Shown: positions 22,581 through 34,979, counted from the first letter of the stretch. The stretch is DNA of 64,000 nucleotides from Symbiodinium natans (GCA_905221605.1 CAJNDS010001147.1:619713-683712); one strand, 5' to 3'. Notes: generated by a model not told the origin, from the letters alone. Translations and numbers: made by a program.

Positions 22581-22986
22581 GGTGGCGTCGCAGCAGGATC
22601 CGCCTGGGTCCACCAACCCACCGCCTCCAGCAACACCTTCCTGTCTTCCAGTCTTCCAGAGCGGCGGCCACTTGATTGGCCACGCGGAGCTCGTGAGCAA
22701 GACTCCTTCGTGCCACTTCTGCAATCACGCACCAGGCGAACCTACCCCTTCGCGCCATGTCGTGTCCGCTTCCGATGCCGGTGCCTGGCCTTTTTTCAAG
22801 AAATCAGCCAGAAGACATCGGCCGTGTGGATCCGTTGGTTCAGGCGAATAGCCTCTCCAGCACCGGGATCTCTTGCCCTGAGCTCTTGATGCTTTCGGGG
22901 CCGTAGACGTTCACAAAGGGACGACCGTTTTCTGCACACCCATCATTCGGACCGCCCAAACCGAACCCTTGACCTTCATACCTCAG

Positions 22987-23253
22987 GGTTTGTCCTGGCA
23001 CCTCCTCCAGAGCAGCTGGAAAATATTGAGGTCCCTGCTGTGCGCTGGTTTTTGGAAGAGACCCTGTCGTTCCAAGCCATGCGTGTGGCTTGGGGGACGG
23101 ACTTTTCTCGTCGCTTCGATCAGGTCGCAGGCTTTGCTATTCCCACTGACAATTCCATTGGAAGAGTTTTGGATCTTGGCTCCCTCCGGCCCGAGGTGGC
23201 CAGCTTTCTGCCGCACTTTCCGATGGACATTTACCATCATCTACCCGCAAGAC
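22987..23253 (+). CDS. Candidate internal exon, unknown protein
   Basis: Acceptor ATACCTCAG, then 89 codons of well-mixed composition (FVLAPPPEQLENIEVPAVRW; later GRVLDLGSLRPEVASFLPHF) to a donor GTAGGGAG. If not spliced there, the frame continues into RREPVVIYIND. A paralogous-looking exon follows at 23,874. No domain recognised. Confidence 0.5.
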
Positions 23254-23873
23254 GTAGGGAGCCAGTAGTTATCTACATAAATGACCCACCCCAGTTGCTT
23301 GTCAGAAGGAGCTCTTACAGGGCCGTTGACTTTCTGATTTTAAACAGGAAACTAATGACTGTCGCCTGGATGAGCTTTTCGCCCGCTATGCTATTTGCAA
23401 CCCTTTGCTGTTGGGTGACTGAAATTGATTTCTGGACCCGAGGTCCATTTTTCAAATATTCAATGTCTTGCGGGGACTCCTCATTTCCCCCCCCCCTCCC
23501 ACTCCCTTACTTCAACTCTATTACGTCAGGTTGAAAGGTTGAAGGAGGGTTTGTCTGAGAAAGGTGGGCCCCCCCCACCCCCGTAGGATCCATTTTTGGC
23601 AGTAGAGATGCAGAGCGACACCCTCCGCTTTCGCTCGTGCTGTTCGTAATTTCTCGGTCGAAAGGGGTTTTGTGGCCTATCGGTTTGGGCTCCTTGCCTT
23701 TGGAGGAAGTGCTGATTGATGTTTCTTCCACATGTTGCTGTGCTGGAGGTTCCGCTTAGCCTTGTTCTGATCAACACCTGGTTGGAGCAGAGGTGCAATG
23801 CACGAGTCGGTCTCGGGGTTTTAGAGATGCGCTGTGCCTTGATGGGGGTACCTTGTGCGGCCTTTGCGGACAG

Positions 23874-23984
23874 GCGTGAGCCCATGGAGATCTTCATGGA
23901 TCGTGAGGAGTACCACAAGTATTTCAACGACTTCTACTATGGCCGGACGCCCAAGGGCGGAGGGGGTCCCTGGAACTTGCAAAG
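23874..23984 (+). CDS. Candidate internal exon, unknown protein
   Basis: Acceptor TTTGCGGACAG and donor GTTTCT flank 111 bases encoding REPMEIFMDREEYHKYFNDF and a GGGGPW segment. Its start echoes the end of the previous candidate exon (RREPVVIYIND versus RREPMEIFMD). Confidence 0.5.
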
Positions 23985-24199
23985 GTTTCTGCGCCCGTCG
24001 CATGGTCTTTGCGATTTCCAAGTCACGGTGCCAGCAAGTTCAGTCTTCCGGTCCGGCGCTGGCTGCGAAGGCGTGTACTTCGATCACCATCACTTCTCGC
24101 ACCAGCTCTGCCACCGCCGCGCTCACAAGCACCCCGGAAGCAGAGTGCCTGTCGCTCGTACATACATTGCAATGACTGACGAGTACAGCTCTTGACTAG

Positions 24200-25540
24200 A
24201 GCCATGGGCTCCAATCTCAAAAGCCGAACCCAAGGTGGGGCTACGCTGGGCAGGACATCACACTCCAGGCCTTCGGCACGTGCATGGCACGTACACGGCA
24301 CGTCCACCTTCTCGGATGTCATGTTGTTGAGTCTAGGTGAAATGTTAAAGGAAATGTTGTCCAGATGGACAGGACGGGCACCACTGAGGGCCGACTGAGG
24401 GCCGAAGATCTTCCGCTCGGGGAGTGTTTCTGAACAGTCGGCGAAGGGGTGGGCAGGGAAGCTATAGGGGCTGTTCTGGTTCATGGCTGGTCTAGGGTCT
24501 TGAGAGGCCAGATCTAGTGAAGTCCAGTGACGTTTGTAAAGCAAGCATGCGCCCTCCCCTGGCTGGTTGTGATTGTGATTAGTGGCTATGCAATAGGATA
24601 CCGAGCAACGAAAATGGACTTAGACAAAACGCGGCAGAATGTTCTTCACCGCCATGGGTCACTGGCTGAACCTGCCTCTAGAAATACTGTTGCTGCTCAA
24701 GTTACCCATTTTGGCCGGTTTTTGTGTTCACAAAGGAAAGGCATTCGGACAAAATGCGCGCTGTTGCAGGCGGAGACTTGAGTGTGTGCCGCATGGGTCG
24801 AGGTTTTGCATCCATGCTCGCAAACCTAAGCTTGGAGCCAGAAATAGAAAGACTTCATGAACCAGAAGATGTGCAATCCATGTTCTAATGTTCTGAATCG
24901 ATGATCTCCTATGATTTGCTTGACCTTGAGCGCTCCATATAGTTCGGGGTCCGGCAGCATCTTAGCTTTCGCACTGGAATCGAAGATCCATGTCAACTCA
25001 TGCTGCTGTAGCAGTCCATAGCGCAGAAACAGCCTACGGCCGACGCTCCCCCGCGGCCCGCTGCAGGCCGTCAGGGTTTGTGCTGAGCCTGAGCGTGGGC
25101 CCACTCTCTTTCTGGCAAGTGGCTTCGTTGCGACGCCAGGCCCACCCCAACCCCCCCCCAACATGGCGGCCTCCGCCTCCACGACCAGCAGCCCTCCGCC
25201 ACAGACCCGGCAAACAAAGAAAGCGCACAGACACGCAAATTCTCAGCTGTTTTAGGCCACAAGCTCAGAAAGCTCCGTGGATACTCAGGCCGAGCCTTGC
25301 GGAGCCCCTGGTGGCTCTGAAAACGTCAAGCTGGCCGGACACATAGATCTCTCTTTCGATGTCCCCAGAGTGAGCTTTTTGGCTCTGGGCCATATCGCAA
25401 GCTTTTGAGATCTGAGACTCAGGCATCTGGAAGTGCAAATAGAGACTTGAACTCCGTGTGACAATGAGTTCTTTACTGTGGGGTCTCAAGACACGTGTGC
25501 ATCTCCGGCTACCTTGTGCACCAGCGCTAGACTCTGGACT
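24200..25540. other. No confident gene
   Basis: Overlapping frames on both strands at 24,990-25,346 and 24,023-24,544, without borders or domains. Confidence 0.45.
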
Positions 25541-25822
25541 CTGCATGACGCTGTTAGACCTAAGCCTCGCAAAGCTCTACCGAAGCCCTGCAAGACACAG
25601 AGGCTCGAGCCTGACATGGTTCGCGCATCGCCGCAAGCAATCACGCGAAGCGCTGTGTGGAGGGAGATGTCACGAAGGTTTGCCACGCAGGAGACTACCA
25701 AGGTAGCACAAGTAGCGGAAGGGCGGAGCGGCGGGCACCGGAGATCGGGGCATGGGAAGGCGGCCAAGAAGCCTTCGCCGAGACCAGTCACCAGAGCTGG
25801 AGCTCGCAAGAGAGCTTCTTAA
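25541..25822 (+). CDS. Candidate C-terminal exon with basic tail
   Basis: Frame encodes VRPKPRKALPKPCKTQRLEP, a middle SAVWREMSRRFATQETTKV, then a Gly/Lys/Arg/Pro-rich tail (GKAAKKPSPRPVTRAGARKR) and TAA. The basic tail suggests a nucleic-acid-binding or nuclear protein, but this is inference. The 5' border is not fixed. Confidence 0.42.
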   Translation: MHDAVRPKPRKALPKPCKTQRLEPDMVRASPQAITRSAVWREMSRRFATQETTKVAQVAEGRSGGHRRSGHGKAAKKPSPRPVTRAGARKRAS

Positions 25823-26169
25823 AGAGATTCAGTTAACGAGGGTTTCAGGAGGACCCTGCTCCGGTCCCTGACACAAATCTTTTACCAGACATCTTCAGAC
25901 ACTATATTCTGAGCAGCCCACTGGTGGGTTGTGACGTCTGAACTGGGGACGGGTACTCGCGTCAGAGTAGTTTGCACAAGACAGCCGTTCTGGATTCCCC
26001 GTTTTCGTTCTTGGCGAGGCAGAGCGTCATCGGCTGGGTTCATGGCGTCCGATCCTTGGGATGAGATATTTACCCTGGAGGGCTCTTTGATGACATTGGG
26101 TGGCCTGTCAAAGTCCGGATGATGCGAGGGTTTTTTGTTTGTCTTCAATTGGCTTATGCCTGAGTTTTT

Positions 26170-26242
26170 GCGCTCTGTCGCTTCTCACTCTCGCTTCTCA
26201 CTCTCGCTTCTCACTCTCGCTTCGCTCTCACTCTGACTCTCA

Positions 26243-26295
<53 letters not shown>
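26170..26295 (+). repeat. CT-rich repeat: 12-bp CACTCTCGCTTCT units, then (CT)n
   Basis: Three to four 12-13 bp units grade into a CT dinucleotide run of about 25 units. About 600 bp follow without a supported exon. Confidence 0.92.
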
Positions 26296-26296
<1 letters not shown>

Positions 26297-26918
26297 GTCT
26301 TACGAATCTATGAAGAACCCGATGAGTCACGAGTCTGTCGACTGGCCGTCTTGACCATGACAAACCTCCGCTGGTGATGGAGAACGCGCTTGCTTGCCCT
26401 GATGTCTTGTAGGTTGCTTACTTTGGCGGCTACTTTTTGGCAAGGTTTCTGGGTTGAAGGTTGTCGTCGAACAGGTTTCTGTCACGGACAGGGAGACACA
26501 GACAGAAGGCAGTGACGGCAAAGAGAGACACGCCAAGAAACCAGTGACGGGAACACGTTCGCCATGAGGATGGGCAGACACGAAATCAGTAGAATTGACG
26601 AAATGAGCTAGAGGTCAAAAGCTCTCAGCTTGCTGTAATGACTTCCCTTCCAGGCCATCCGCTCCTTGGCGTCAGGTCTGCAGGCACCTGCTGGGCCAAT
26701 GGATATTAACTTTGCAACATGTGGCAATGCAGTGGCAATGCATGTGCCCAGCGAGCAGCAACAGCAAAGTGAACCAAAGTGAGCCGTGTTGCTGTATGTT
26801 GCTATATGAGTATCAAGAATGGCTGTGCCCAAGCCTGCCATTCGCCATCGCTTCAATTTTGGCATTGCATGTCGCATTTTCGGGCTGTTTTTCGGGCTGT
26901 GAACCAAGATCTCTGCAG

Positions 26919-26970
26919 GCAGAGAAGACTCAGCGCGAGTCGGACATCCAGGATGCCACGCGCACTCTCC
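26919..26970 (+). CDS. Coiled-coil exon candidate
   Basis: Acceptor TCTCTGCAG and donor CC|GTTCTC flank AEKTQRESDIQDATRTL, a heptad-compatible acidic/basic helix. First of the plus-strand series. Confidence 0.38.
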
Positions 26971-27125
26971 GTTCTCTCTTGTGTTTGTCGTCATCTCTTA
27001 GCTCGATCCATGTGACCAGCGAGCCTCGGACCTCTGCGACCACCACTCGGAATGCCGGTCTGTGACTCTGTAGATGGACTCATTCTTCAAACCCTCGCGA
27101 ATCTTGACTCGATCCTCGTGCTTGA

Positions 27126-27422
27126 ATGCACTCAGATCTGCAGATATCTCTCAAGGAGCTTCGTGCAGACGCACGAGGCATGCTTGAGCGGATCCATCGG
27201 CTCGAGGCACAAGAGTCTACAAGCGCCATAATAAACGAAGTAAACCGAGGGTCAAAGAGTCAAAAGGATGTGTATCTCGAGAGTTGGCTTGGGCTTTTAA
27301 CGTTGTGCGGAGCTGAGGCATTCTGGGTTTCTCTGGGACGGCTAGGTTGGTTCATGAGCCGCTGTAACCGAAGACCATCATGGGACGCCTCTTCGCGGCT
27401 CTTCGATGGATTTGCGAAATAA
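27126..27422 (+). CDS. Coiled-coil exon candidate
   Basis: Frame encodes LQISLKELRADARGMLERIH followed by RLEAQES. The likely exon starts after CTCAG or CTGCAG (27,136 or 27,144). The part after about 27,260 is less convincing. Confidence 0.4.
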   Translation: MHSDLQISLKELRADARGMLERIHRLEAQESTSAIINEVNRGSKSQKDVYLESWLGLLTLCGAEAFWVSLGRLGWFMSRCNRRPSWDASSRLFDGFAK

Positions 27423-27636
27423 TGAGGTGATGCCATGAAGCTGTGTAGCCCCGCAGCATCCGAAGCCCAAGTGTGAGCCCAGACAACGGAGAATTCGGCA
27501 CCCCGGCTCAGGCGCGCGATGCCGGGGCTACACACAGGCCCACGGGAGAGTGCGAGTCAAGCGTTCTTGAGATCCTGTTCGTCTTGAGTCTTATGAACAA
27601 AGCAAGTACGGGGAACCCTGGCGCCTCTGCCTCACC

Positions 27637-27879
27637 TTGGGACCTCATGGCTCCATATGGCTCCCACAACCAGTAGCTCCAGAATATCATCTCTGGTGTG
27701 GTCCCCTGCTCAGTCCTGTTCCGAGTACGGAGTCGCCGGACCTGGCCAACGACGTGCGACAGCAGGACCCCGAGGCATGTACATGTCGATCCAGAAGTCC
27801 GCGTACTAAACTCGACGGACAGTCAGGACGACTGCACTCACAATACGAAGGCTTCAAAAAGGCTGAAAGAGTCTTGCAG
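27637..27879 (+). CDS. Exon candidate, coiled-coil series
   Basis: Frame with TESPDLANDVRQQDPEAC, then TKLDGQSGRLHSQYEGFKKA, ending VLQ at donor CAG|GTTTCA. The 5' border is unclear. Confidence 0.38.
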
Positions 27880-29275
27880 GTTTCATAGGAACACGTGCCT
27901 TGCCCTCCGCGAACTCCCGGAACATCCTTGCCTTTGATCATGCCGTGATCGTTGTGTGTGAGACGAGAGTCAGATTTTTCCCCATAAGCTTGCCATACCT
28001 TGTGGTGCAGGCCTCAGGAAACAGAGAAAACAGAAACCAGCAGATGTTTGATCTGTGTGAGCGCTCAGGTTGGAGACGAAGTTGAATGCGTGGCGCGAGC
28101 AGTCGGTACTGAAGCAGGGTGCTGAGGCCTGTGACAAGGGAATACGAGGTGGTGTTGCCGTGATGCAGTGATCCTGGGTTCCTTACTTCTTAGGCTAAAA
28201 GTTTTCGTAGGCACCGCAGGGTTTTCCGGAGCTTCTCAACCCTTAAACTGTATATCTGGGTCCACATAGGATCCACCTTCCATGTGGTTACTACACTCTT
28301 TCGCAGAAGAGCGGTACGATTTCGCACGAAGAGGCCTGCAGAAAGCCTTCGCAGAAGACTTCGCAACTTCAGTACTTCCCAATTGAAATCACAGCCCGAG
28401 TGCACGCTTTTAGTGTAAGGTACTCATGCGAAGCTACTCATGCAGCATGACCTCATCGGCCCTTCGCCCTTCGCCTCCCTTCGACCCCAAAGAAGAGCCT
28501 TTGCGAAACGAACCTCTGGGTTTGCAAGGCGACTAGGAGCACAGACCGCTCACCCCCGGAGGGGGCTACGTCACACAAACGTCCCATGCCTCCACAATCC
28601 CTTCCCATCGCCAGGAGGACCTTCTTCGTCTCCGCCTTGATTCTTTAGAAAATGACGTTCGCGCCGGAAGCCGAGCCTGTGGAAAGTTTTGGCAGAGGGC
28701 TTGGTGGGCTGTATCTTCGTAATTCTTCGTAGCTTTCGCGGTTCAGGGGCTCATGTGCCACAAGCAAGCAAATCCCTCTATGCGCGTGGGCTGTCACCAC
28801 GGCATCGATGTCCAACGTGGGTAGGCGCACGCACCGGTTGCAGTGATAGAGAGTTGATGGAGTTGGTGGTTTGTGATTGAAAGTTTGAGCCCAGAGCTTC
28901 GCCAACCAGCAGCAACACCCCCCCCCCCCCGGCCCACTGATCCCCCATTCCTCTGTCGGCATCTGAGGCCTGCTTGCAGCCGAAGGCCTGGCTTTGTCAT
29001 TCTGACCATACATCCCGGTGTTCCCTGCCCTTGTGTGCCGTTGTTTGCATTAGCATCGGTATCGCAGTTGCTTGAGGGGTTCTTGTGGCCAGTTCGGGAG
29101 CGCAGGACTTGGATGCCGAACGCCAGGCCTTACAGGCGGGATGGGCAACGATGGGCAGAGGTTCCAACATATTCCTTTCGCCTTGCTGACCATACATGAG
29201 GCAGGCACAAACAGGCTTGGCCATACAAGGCAGTGAGCCTTTCCTAGGACAGGGGTCGGAAAACAGTCGCTGCAG

Positions 29276-29367
29276 CCCCACTCTTGCACCCCACGCGCCG
29301 ACGAAGGAGCTCCGAAAGCAGTGCGAGAGCGCGGTGTCCGACGAGGCCATTGTCTTGAGGTCACAAG
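29276..29367 (+). CDS. Exon candidate, coiled-coil series
   Basis: Acceptor GTCGCTGCAG and donor CAAG|GTGTCA flank PTKELRKQCESAVSDEAIVL. Both borders are good. No domain. Confidence 0.45.
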
Positions 29368-29559
29368 GTGTCAGTCGCGACCACGTGCTTGTTTGCAGCT
29401 GTGCTGTGGAGTATGTTCTCGTGGCCTGCTCACGTGTGAATTCTGGATGTGCTCTTCCGTCGCGCAGTTGCACACAGTCCTCGCAAGTCCTAGTATGTCC
29501 TAATTCTCTAAGCCTAGCATGTATTGCATTTCTGTAGTGGAACCTCCCCACTGACTGAG

Positions 29560-29748
29560 CTTCATGTCTTGGAGGGCCGCGTGCAGTATGCCGCTCTTCA
29601 TTCCAAGCTGGCCGAAGCTGCGGACCAGCTGCGAGGATTGTTGCAGGCTCGTCAAAAGGGCGCCCCAAGCGCCCCAAGCAGCAGTGCACACTGGCAGGGT
29701 TCGCACAGTGGACCCAGCGAAGCTCTGACTGCGGAGACGCCTCTCTCT
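29560..29748 (+). CDS. Coiled-coil exon candidate
   Basis: Frame encodes LHVLEGRVQYAALHSKLAEA followed by DQLRGLLQARQK, a clear heptad pattern, then a Pro/Ser-rich stretch running into a (CT)n repeat. The exon probably ends near 29,658. Confidence 0.42.
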
Positions 29749-29782
29749 CTCTCTCTCTGACTCTCTCTCTTTCTCTCTCCTT
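29741..29782 (+). repeat. (CT)n microsatellite
   Basis: CT dinucleotide run interrupted once by GACT. Confidence 0.9.
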
Positions 29783-30734
29783 TGTTCATTTTCTCCAGAA
29801 GTTGTGCATCACACTCTGTGGGGTACAGCCCGAGCGGAGGCTCACAGCTCTGCCTTCGAGGAGCGTCTCCGGATCTGTGAGGCGCCCTAAACGAAGCGTC
29901 ACGACTCTTCAACTTTTAGTGATGAAAAGTGAAGTGTCCTTGGTCAGAACACTTTTCTCAGAAGAACTCGGTTCGTGCTCTCTGTTCATACACCTCCGAT
30001 CAGTCAAAAGCTGTGTCTGTGCAGTCTCGGCTGACGGCTGGCGCAATGACTCCTCCGCAGGCACTCGGACCTGATTGGCGCTGTATGCGGTATGCGATTT
30101 CAAAAAGCGTATCGGGTCTCGCACTTTTCAGCATGGGATAAAAGCAGCGGATGGGTTCGCCTGGGTTTGACAGCTTCAAGTCCGCAACGTTCGCCACGTG
30201 GCATCGGATGTCGCCAAGAGATGTGTGTGACAGCTGCAACGCGAGTGCAACTGCATGTCCGCAAGCTGTGGTCAGGACTGACAACACAGGATTGCCCCCC
30301 AGGAGGCTTTCGCTTTTCTAAGGAGTCTAAGGAGTCCTGTCCCTCTCCTCAGGCAGCCTCGGAAGCCTCAGAGCCCCGTGAGGAGTCAAGGCGGGAAGTG
30401 ACAGGGTGCTGTCAACGCTGGGTTTGTGTGCACCTGACCACATTGGGGGATTCAGGCAAAGGTGGCTTAACTTGAGTGCACAGTGGGTTGAGTGGGTTGG
30501 GCAGTGAGAGAAGCATCGGCCTGACCAACCCCAGCTCACCTGCACACTGGCTGAGCACGGAGCGGCGCTTTTGATAGACAAGTCTGCGAACACAAGTCTG
30601 CTGACAAGTCTGTCGACAGAAGTCTGTTGACACAAACTTGCGTCTCGGCTACATTGTCCCATTTGCAGAGAACACTCCAATCATTTGGACCTGCAGGCGT
30701 CCAGGCTCCACGGGATCTGGTGCCGGTGCGGCAG

Positions 30735-30804
30735 GTGGAGCCTCGCTCGAGTCGCGGGTGGCGTCGCTTCGGCGGCGATTCAGACGGCTGCTGGAATTGG
30801 AATG
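30735..30804 (+). CDS. Coiled-coil exon candidate
   Basis: After acceptor GTGCGGCAG, the frame encodes GASLESRVASLRRRFRRLLE. The downstream border is ambiguous (TTG|GAATGA would be a GA donor). A minus frame also spans this stretch. Confidence 0.35.
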
Positions 30805-30899
30805 ATGCCCGAGAAGCGAGTGACAAGCATGTTTCATCGAGCAATAGAAGGATTCCAGGACACTCTGTCCTTACCTGACCCCAAAATCCAGCTGCGACG

Positions 30900-32730
30900 A
30901 TGCGCAGACACAAGCAGTGGAGCAGTAAGTGCACAGTCTGGAAGCCCATGTCAGGCCAGAGGGTTGGGTTGCCAGGGTTGAGCATGCCCAGGCGCCTCGA
31001 GCGCAACATGAAGGCCTGCCAGACTAGAGGAGTGTGAGTAGGGCTCAAGCGGTAAAGGGAGCGATACGGAGACAGCCGATGCAAGCTTTTAGCTCTGTGC
31101 GTGCAAGGCGGTTTGTTCCTGTTGGTTTTCGCCTTCAATGTAAGGGTCAAATGGGGTGGGATTACTAGTTACTAGTAATTCCTTTGTGGGTTGGGGTGGA
31201 GACAATTATTTGCAAGAGATAGGAGCACAAGTCTACCCTTCACTTTGCTCAAGCATTCACAAATGCCAGATCATCGGATTTGCAAACTAGGAACAGCAGG
31301 TTTTGGGCAAAAGTGGAGCTAAGTGCAATGAGATTGGATACGGCAAGATACGTGACAAACTGTTTTGTTGGTTCCTACCTTCCAACATACCCTTTCTTCT
31401 TTCTAGCAGCACTGGCTTGTGTCTTTCGTTCCCTGATCCGGCTTAATGAAATCCATACTACATGACGAGAGGGGAGAGGGAGGGGTAGGACCTTTGGAGA
31501 GGAAGGAGGAGACGTGAGGGGAGACCCGAAGATCGTGCGAGTCCCCGAGTCGCAAGTGATCGGGGCAAATCTCGAAGGGAGTGGTCCGATCAAGTCGCCG
31601 GATTGGCGAATGTCCTCGTTGTGTGCATCGTAGTTTCGCGCAAGCAGGCGAGCACCTCCTTCCGTTCTTGCGTGCAACTTGCATACTTCCCAAAGATATT
31701 CGCGAGACCGCGAGACACTCCTTGTGTGAGGCAGCAGCCCTGGGGCCGCCAGCGTCCGATGGTCGGCGCTTAGAGGCTCCGGCTCACGACTGGCAAACAT
31801 GGAAGGTCGCAAAGTACAGGGACTGCAAGCATGTACCCTTTGCTGCACTGCCGAAGAAGAACACCTTGTTTATGGGCATTGCCGGGGCCACATTGAATGA
31901 GCCTGATGTAGCAACGCCCCGCAATCATCCCCTCAAGCTTCCTGATCCCTAGCCGGTCACATAGTTCAAAGTCCCAGCATGGTGCTTGGCGGAGGAGGTC
32001 GCCACACATGCCTTGCAGGCAGGGCGCCCAGTCGCAAACGGGGGCATTTGGATGGCCCTCTCCCCCCTGACCTAAGCCCTAAGGTAAGTGAGGGCACTTT
32101 ACAAAGCAACCCTATTCAGGCCTGCGTTCCACCGCTCGCTTTCGTCCGGGGCCTTCTCAACTTCCAGTACCCTACAAAACCGCAACAGCCAATCAAAGCC
32201 CAACAGCCCAACCTCCAGTTTTCAAAAATTCTTGCCATTTAGGCCTCAGACTCTCTGATTGGAGAGTGCCGGAGATTGCAATCTTTTGTTTGTTTGTCTG
32301 CCTGTTTGTGAGTCCGTCTGCCTGCCTGCCTGCAGAGAGACCCAAAAATTGTTCTTGGTTCTTCGTAAACAAAAGCGCCCTGAGCGAAAAACGGCAAAAG
32401 CACCCTCCCACGATCCTCGTTTGGCTTCTTGCTGGCCTTTCCTGTGATTCGGGGAGCTCCATTTCGCAAGCTTCTCTCAGGGCCTTGCATCTCCTACCAC
32501 CGTGCATCTCCCATGGGGCCTTGGACTGTCGATAACATCGGTCCTGCCTTGGCTTTTGGGGGGTGGGTAATGATTGTGAGGGAGTGCGTTCTTCTTTGGT
32601 TAAAACTTTTACACCTTCCGGTTTGCCTACGAGGGCCTTTCGTGGCTGTGCTGTTACGAATTGCTAAAGCAAACTTGACATGCCTTTCCAGCTCGGGTGT
32701 CTGACGGTCAAATAGGAGCGAGCCGCATTG
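30900..32730. other. No confident exon
   Basis: Contains a TTTG/CCTG tetranucleotide patch at 32,284-32,333 and short overlapping frames only. Confidence 0.45.
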
Positions 32731-32830
32731 TCGTCGTGGTGATGGTGGTGGTGGTAGTAGAAGTCCGCGTAGTAGCAGTGGCAGTGCCTGTGGTAGTGGT
32801 GGTGGTGGTGGTGGTGATAGTGGTAGAGTT
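32731..32830 (+). repeat. (GGT)n trinucleotide repeat
   Basis: Imperfect GTGGTG/GTAGTA run, translated as poly-Val in one frame (235-codon frame 32,697-33,404). Confidence 0.9.
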
Positions 32831-33912
32831 GGGACTTATAAAGTTCTCTTTAGGGCCTTCGCTGTCGCATTTGTTTTTGAAGAGAAGTCACAAAGCCTCC
32901 GGCCCCCGGTCGGATGTGGTGCTCTCATATTGGCCTCTAGGTTATTTTGGCCTCCTTGTTTTCAGGTTGTCGGGTTGCGATCGGGCCTCACTTTCCACTC
33001 TCGGCTATGGTACTATGGTGTGTTTGCCGGTCCTTGTTTCTGATCGTTTTTGTGTTTTCGGTTTGCGGAGTTTCAACTCTGCCTCTTTGGCTGCTGCAAG
33101 ACTGCTGACTGCTGCTCTGCTGTCGTGTGGGTGCTGTCGCCCGTATGTCAGCCCCCCGCAAGAAGCAAAGCAGCAGCACGCCATGAACAAATCCAGGCCT
33201 GGGGCAAGTGGCTACCCTCCAATGGCGGAAACTCCGAAACTCGCATTGTCAACGCCGAACATCGCCGAACGACTGAAGGACGTGTGGAAGTTGCCCATGT
33301 CGTCCTTGCCCCGAGGCGCAGCAAGAGGTGCAACGCCTTGTGCAGCGCTCCCAAGCGATCGAGGCTTGCGCAAAGGGCTTGAAGTGGCGTTTACGAAGTC
33401 ATAAGCCTTGAGATGTGTTTGTGGTTCCATGTGATTGTGTTGGCCACTTTGGGGGTGTCAAAGAGGCGGCGACGGTCCAGTTGCGCTTCACGCACAGAAT
33501 AGCCCACGTGGACGGACCTTTTCTCATGGCATCTGAGCCTAGTGTCATTGCTCTGGCGGTGCATCTTAAGCCGGCCGCGCAACGTCTAGTCACAGGGGAA
33601 GCTGAAAGCTTCCTGAGTTCCGGCCACGCTTGAGACATGTCTTGATGCCAGTCGCGGCTTTCGGCGCTGGACGGGCTGTTGACAGCTCAGCGTGCAGCAA
33701 TGTGCAGCACACAAGTGAGGGAACGCATCTCTCCCAACATACAGTACATGTATCGCTCAGTTCCCTGGTCTCAAATCGTTAAGATCCTCAGACCCGCGAG
33801 ATTTGCCACATCCACAGCCTGAGGGCAGCATCGGTTGCTGCGGGCGGGGATGGTGCCTCAGCGGCCGCCGTGGAGGCGCTCTCGCGCTCTCAGCTCTCAC
33901 TTCCTCGATGTT

Positions 33913-33948
33913 GGGGTCTAAGGTTTAGGGTTAAGGGTTTAGGGTTTG
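33913..33948 (+). repeat. TTTAGGG telomere-like tract
   Basis: GGTTTAGGGTTAAGGGTTTA then AGGGTTTGA: about four degenerate units. Confidence 0.8.
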
Positions 33949-34084
33949 ATGTGAGGAGGGCTGCAGGTCTTCCCGAGTTTTTGTGTGTTGCGTAGGTGCC
34001 TGCGTTTTGTTTCTTCGCGTCAGGAGGATTGACGCGAGGCCCTATCTCTCACCAAAAAAAATTGGAGAAAGCTCACCTCTGGCT

Positions 34085-34345
34085 CGAAAAATTGACAATA
34101 CGAATTAGAGACATCAGTTGCATGTCAGCTAAATGCGAGTTGAGTACTCATTTATTTTAATAGTCGTGTAATTCTCATCAAGTATTGATCGAGGTAGTAA
34201 ATGCTGTTTGAGAATAAGAAGCCAATATTGATTAAGCATTGTTTAACGGCAAGTTACCTAGTTAGTTGAAATCCTTTAAGTACTAACTTGATGAAGTGTG
34301 TATTCCAGACGAATTGCTTTCAGAATCCAAGAGATATTTCTTGCA
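34085..34345. other. AT-rich island
   Basis: About 260 bases with markedly higher A+T than either flank, no long homopolymer, ending in ATTTCTTGCAG. It could be an AT-rich intron or an insertion (for example organelle-derived). No gene is recognised in it. Confidence 0.5.
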
Positions 34346-34889
34346 GCTTCGCATGTTGCATGGGATTTTCTGTTAGTTGTAAATGCCGCCTCGGCAGCCG
34401 GGCTGGCCGAACGCGGTTTCAAGGGAAGGGTTTTCGGTGTTTCAGCGGCACGGGGGCAGGAAAGGGTCCCGGGTTGGGTCCAGAGAGAGGGATCCCAAGG
34501 TTTGCAAGGAAGGTGTCAGGGGTTTCAGGAATTCCTAGGGGGCAGATGCCAGACCGCGGAGCAGTGAACACCTTTCTTGTGCAAGTGGCAGAAAAGCGCA
34601 GAAAAGCGGATTTAAGAAGAAGTCCGGCATTTCCCGTGCTGGGTGTGTGAGAAATTGTAGCTTTGCAGGCACTGTTACGAGCCGCACCGGCCGGGATTGC
34701 CTGGGCTTAGCATAGTGACGCGGGGAGCCCAAACCATGAAGGCGGAAACTTGAAGGTCACACGACGCCCGAATCAGCCATATTTGGCGATACCGCCTTTG
34801 CCCTGAGCTCTGAGTTCAGGTACCTAGCATCTTTTTGGAGCCACGAATCGTTGCCCCGACTGCAGTCACTTCCTTTTGAGCCCTGCCGA

Positions 34890-34913
34890 AATATATATAT
34901 ATATATATATATG
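34890..34913. repeat. (AT)n microsatellite
   Basis: Eleven to twelve AT units, 25 bases before the next exon candidate. Confidence 0.9.
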
Positions 34914-34937
34914 AGTTGGGACCCGATTCTTCTCCAG

Positions 34938-34979
34938 GCCCTCGAGCGTCGGCTCGAGCAGCACATGGAAGAGAAGCTG
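34938..34979 (+). CDS. Short coiled-coil exon candidate
   Basis: Acceptor TTCTCCAG and donor CTG|GTCCCG flank 14 codons, ALERRLEQHMEEKL, a perfect two-heptad helix. Confidence 0.4.

Noticed and set aside
22296-22889. 197-codon plus frame and overlapping minus frame
   Set aside because: Three frames on two strands look protein-like and no splice borders separate them, so no single call can be supported.
32697-33404. 235-codon plus frame
   Set aside because: The first 45 codons are the GGT trinucleotide repeat translated as Val. A competing plus frame over 33,050-33,382 is equally good, so no call was made.
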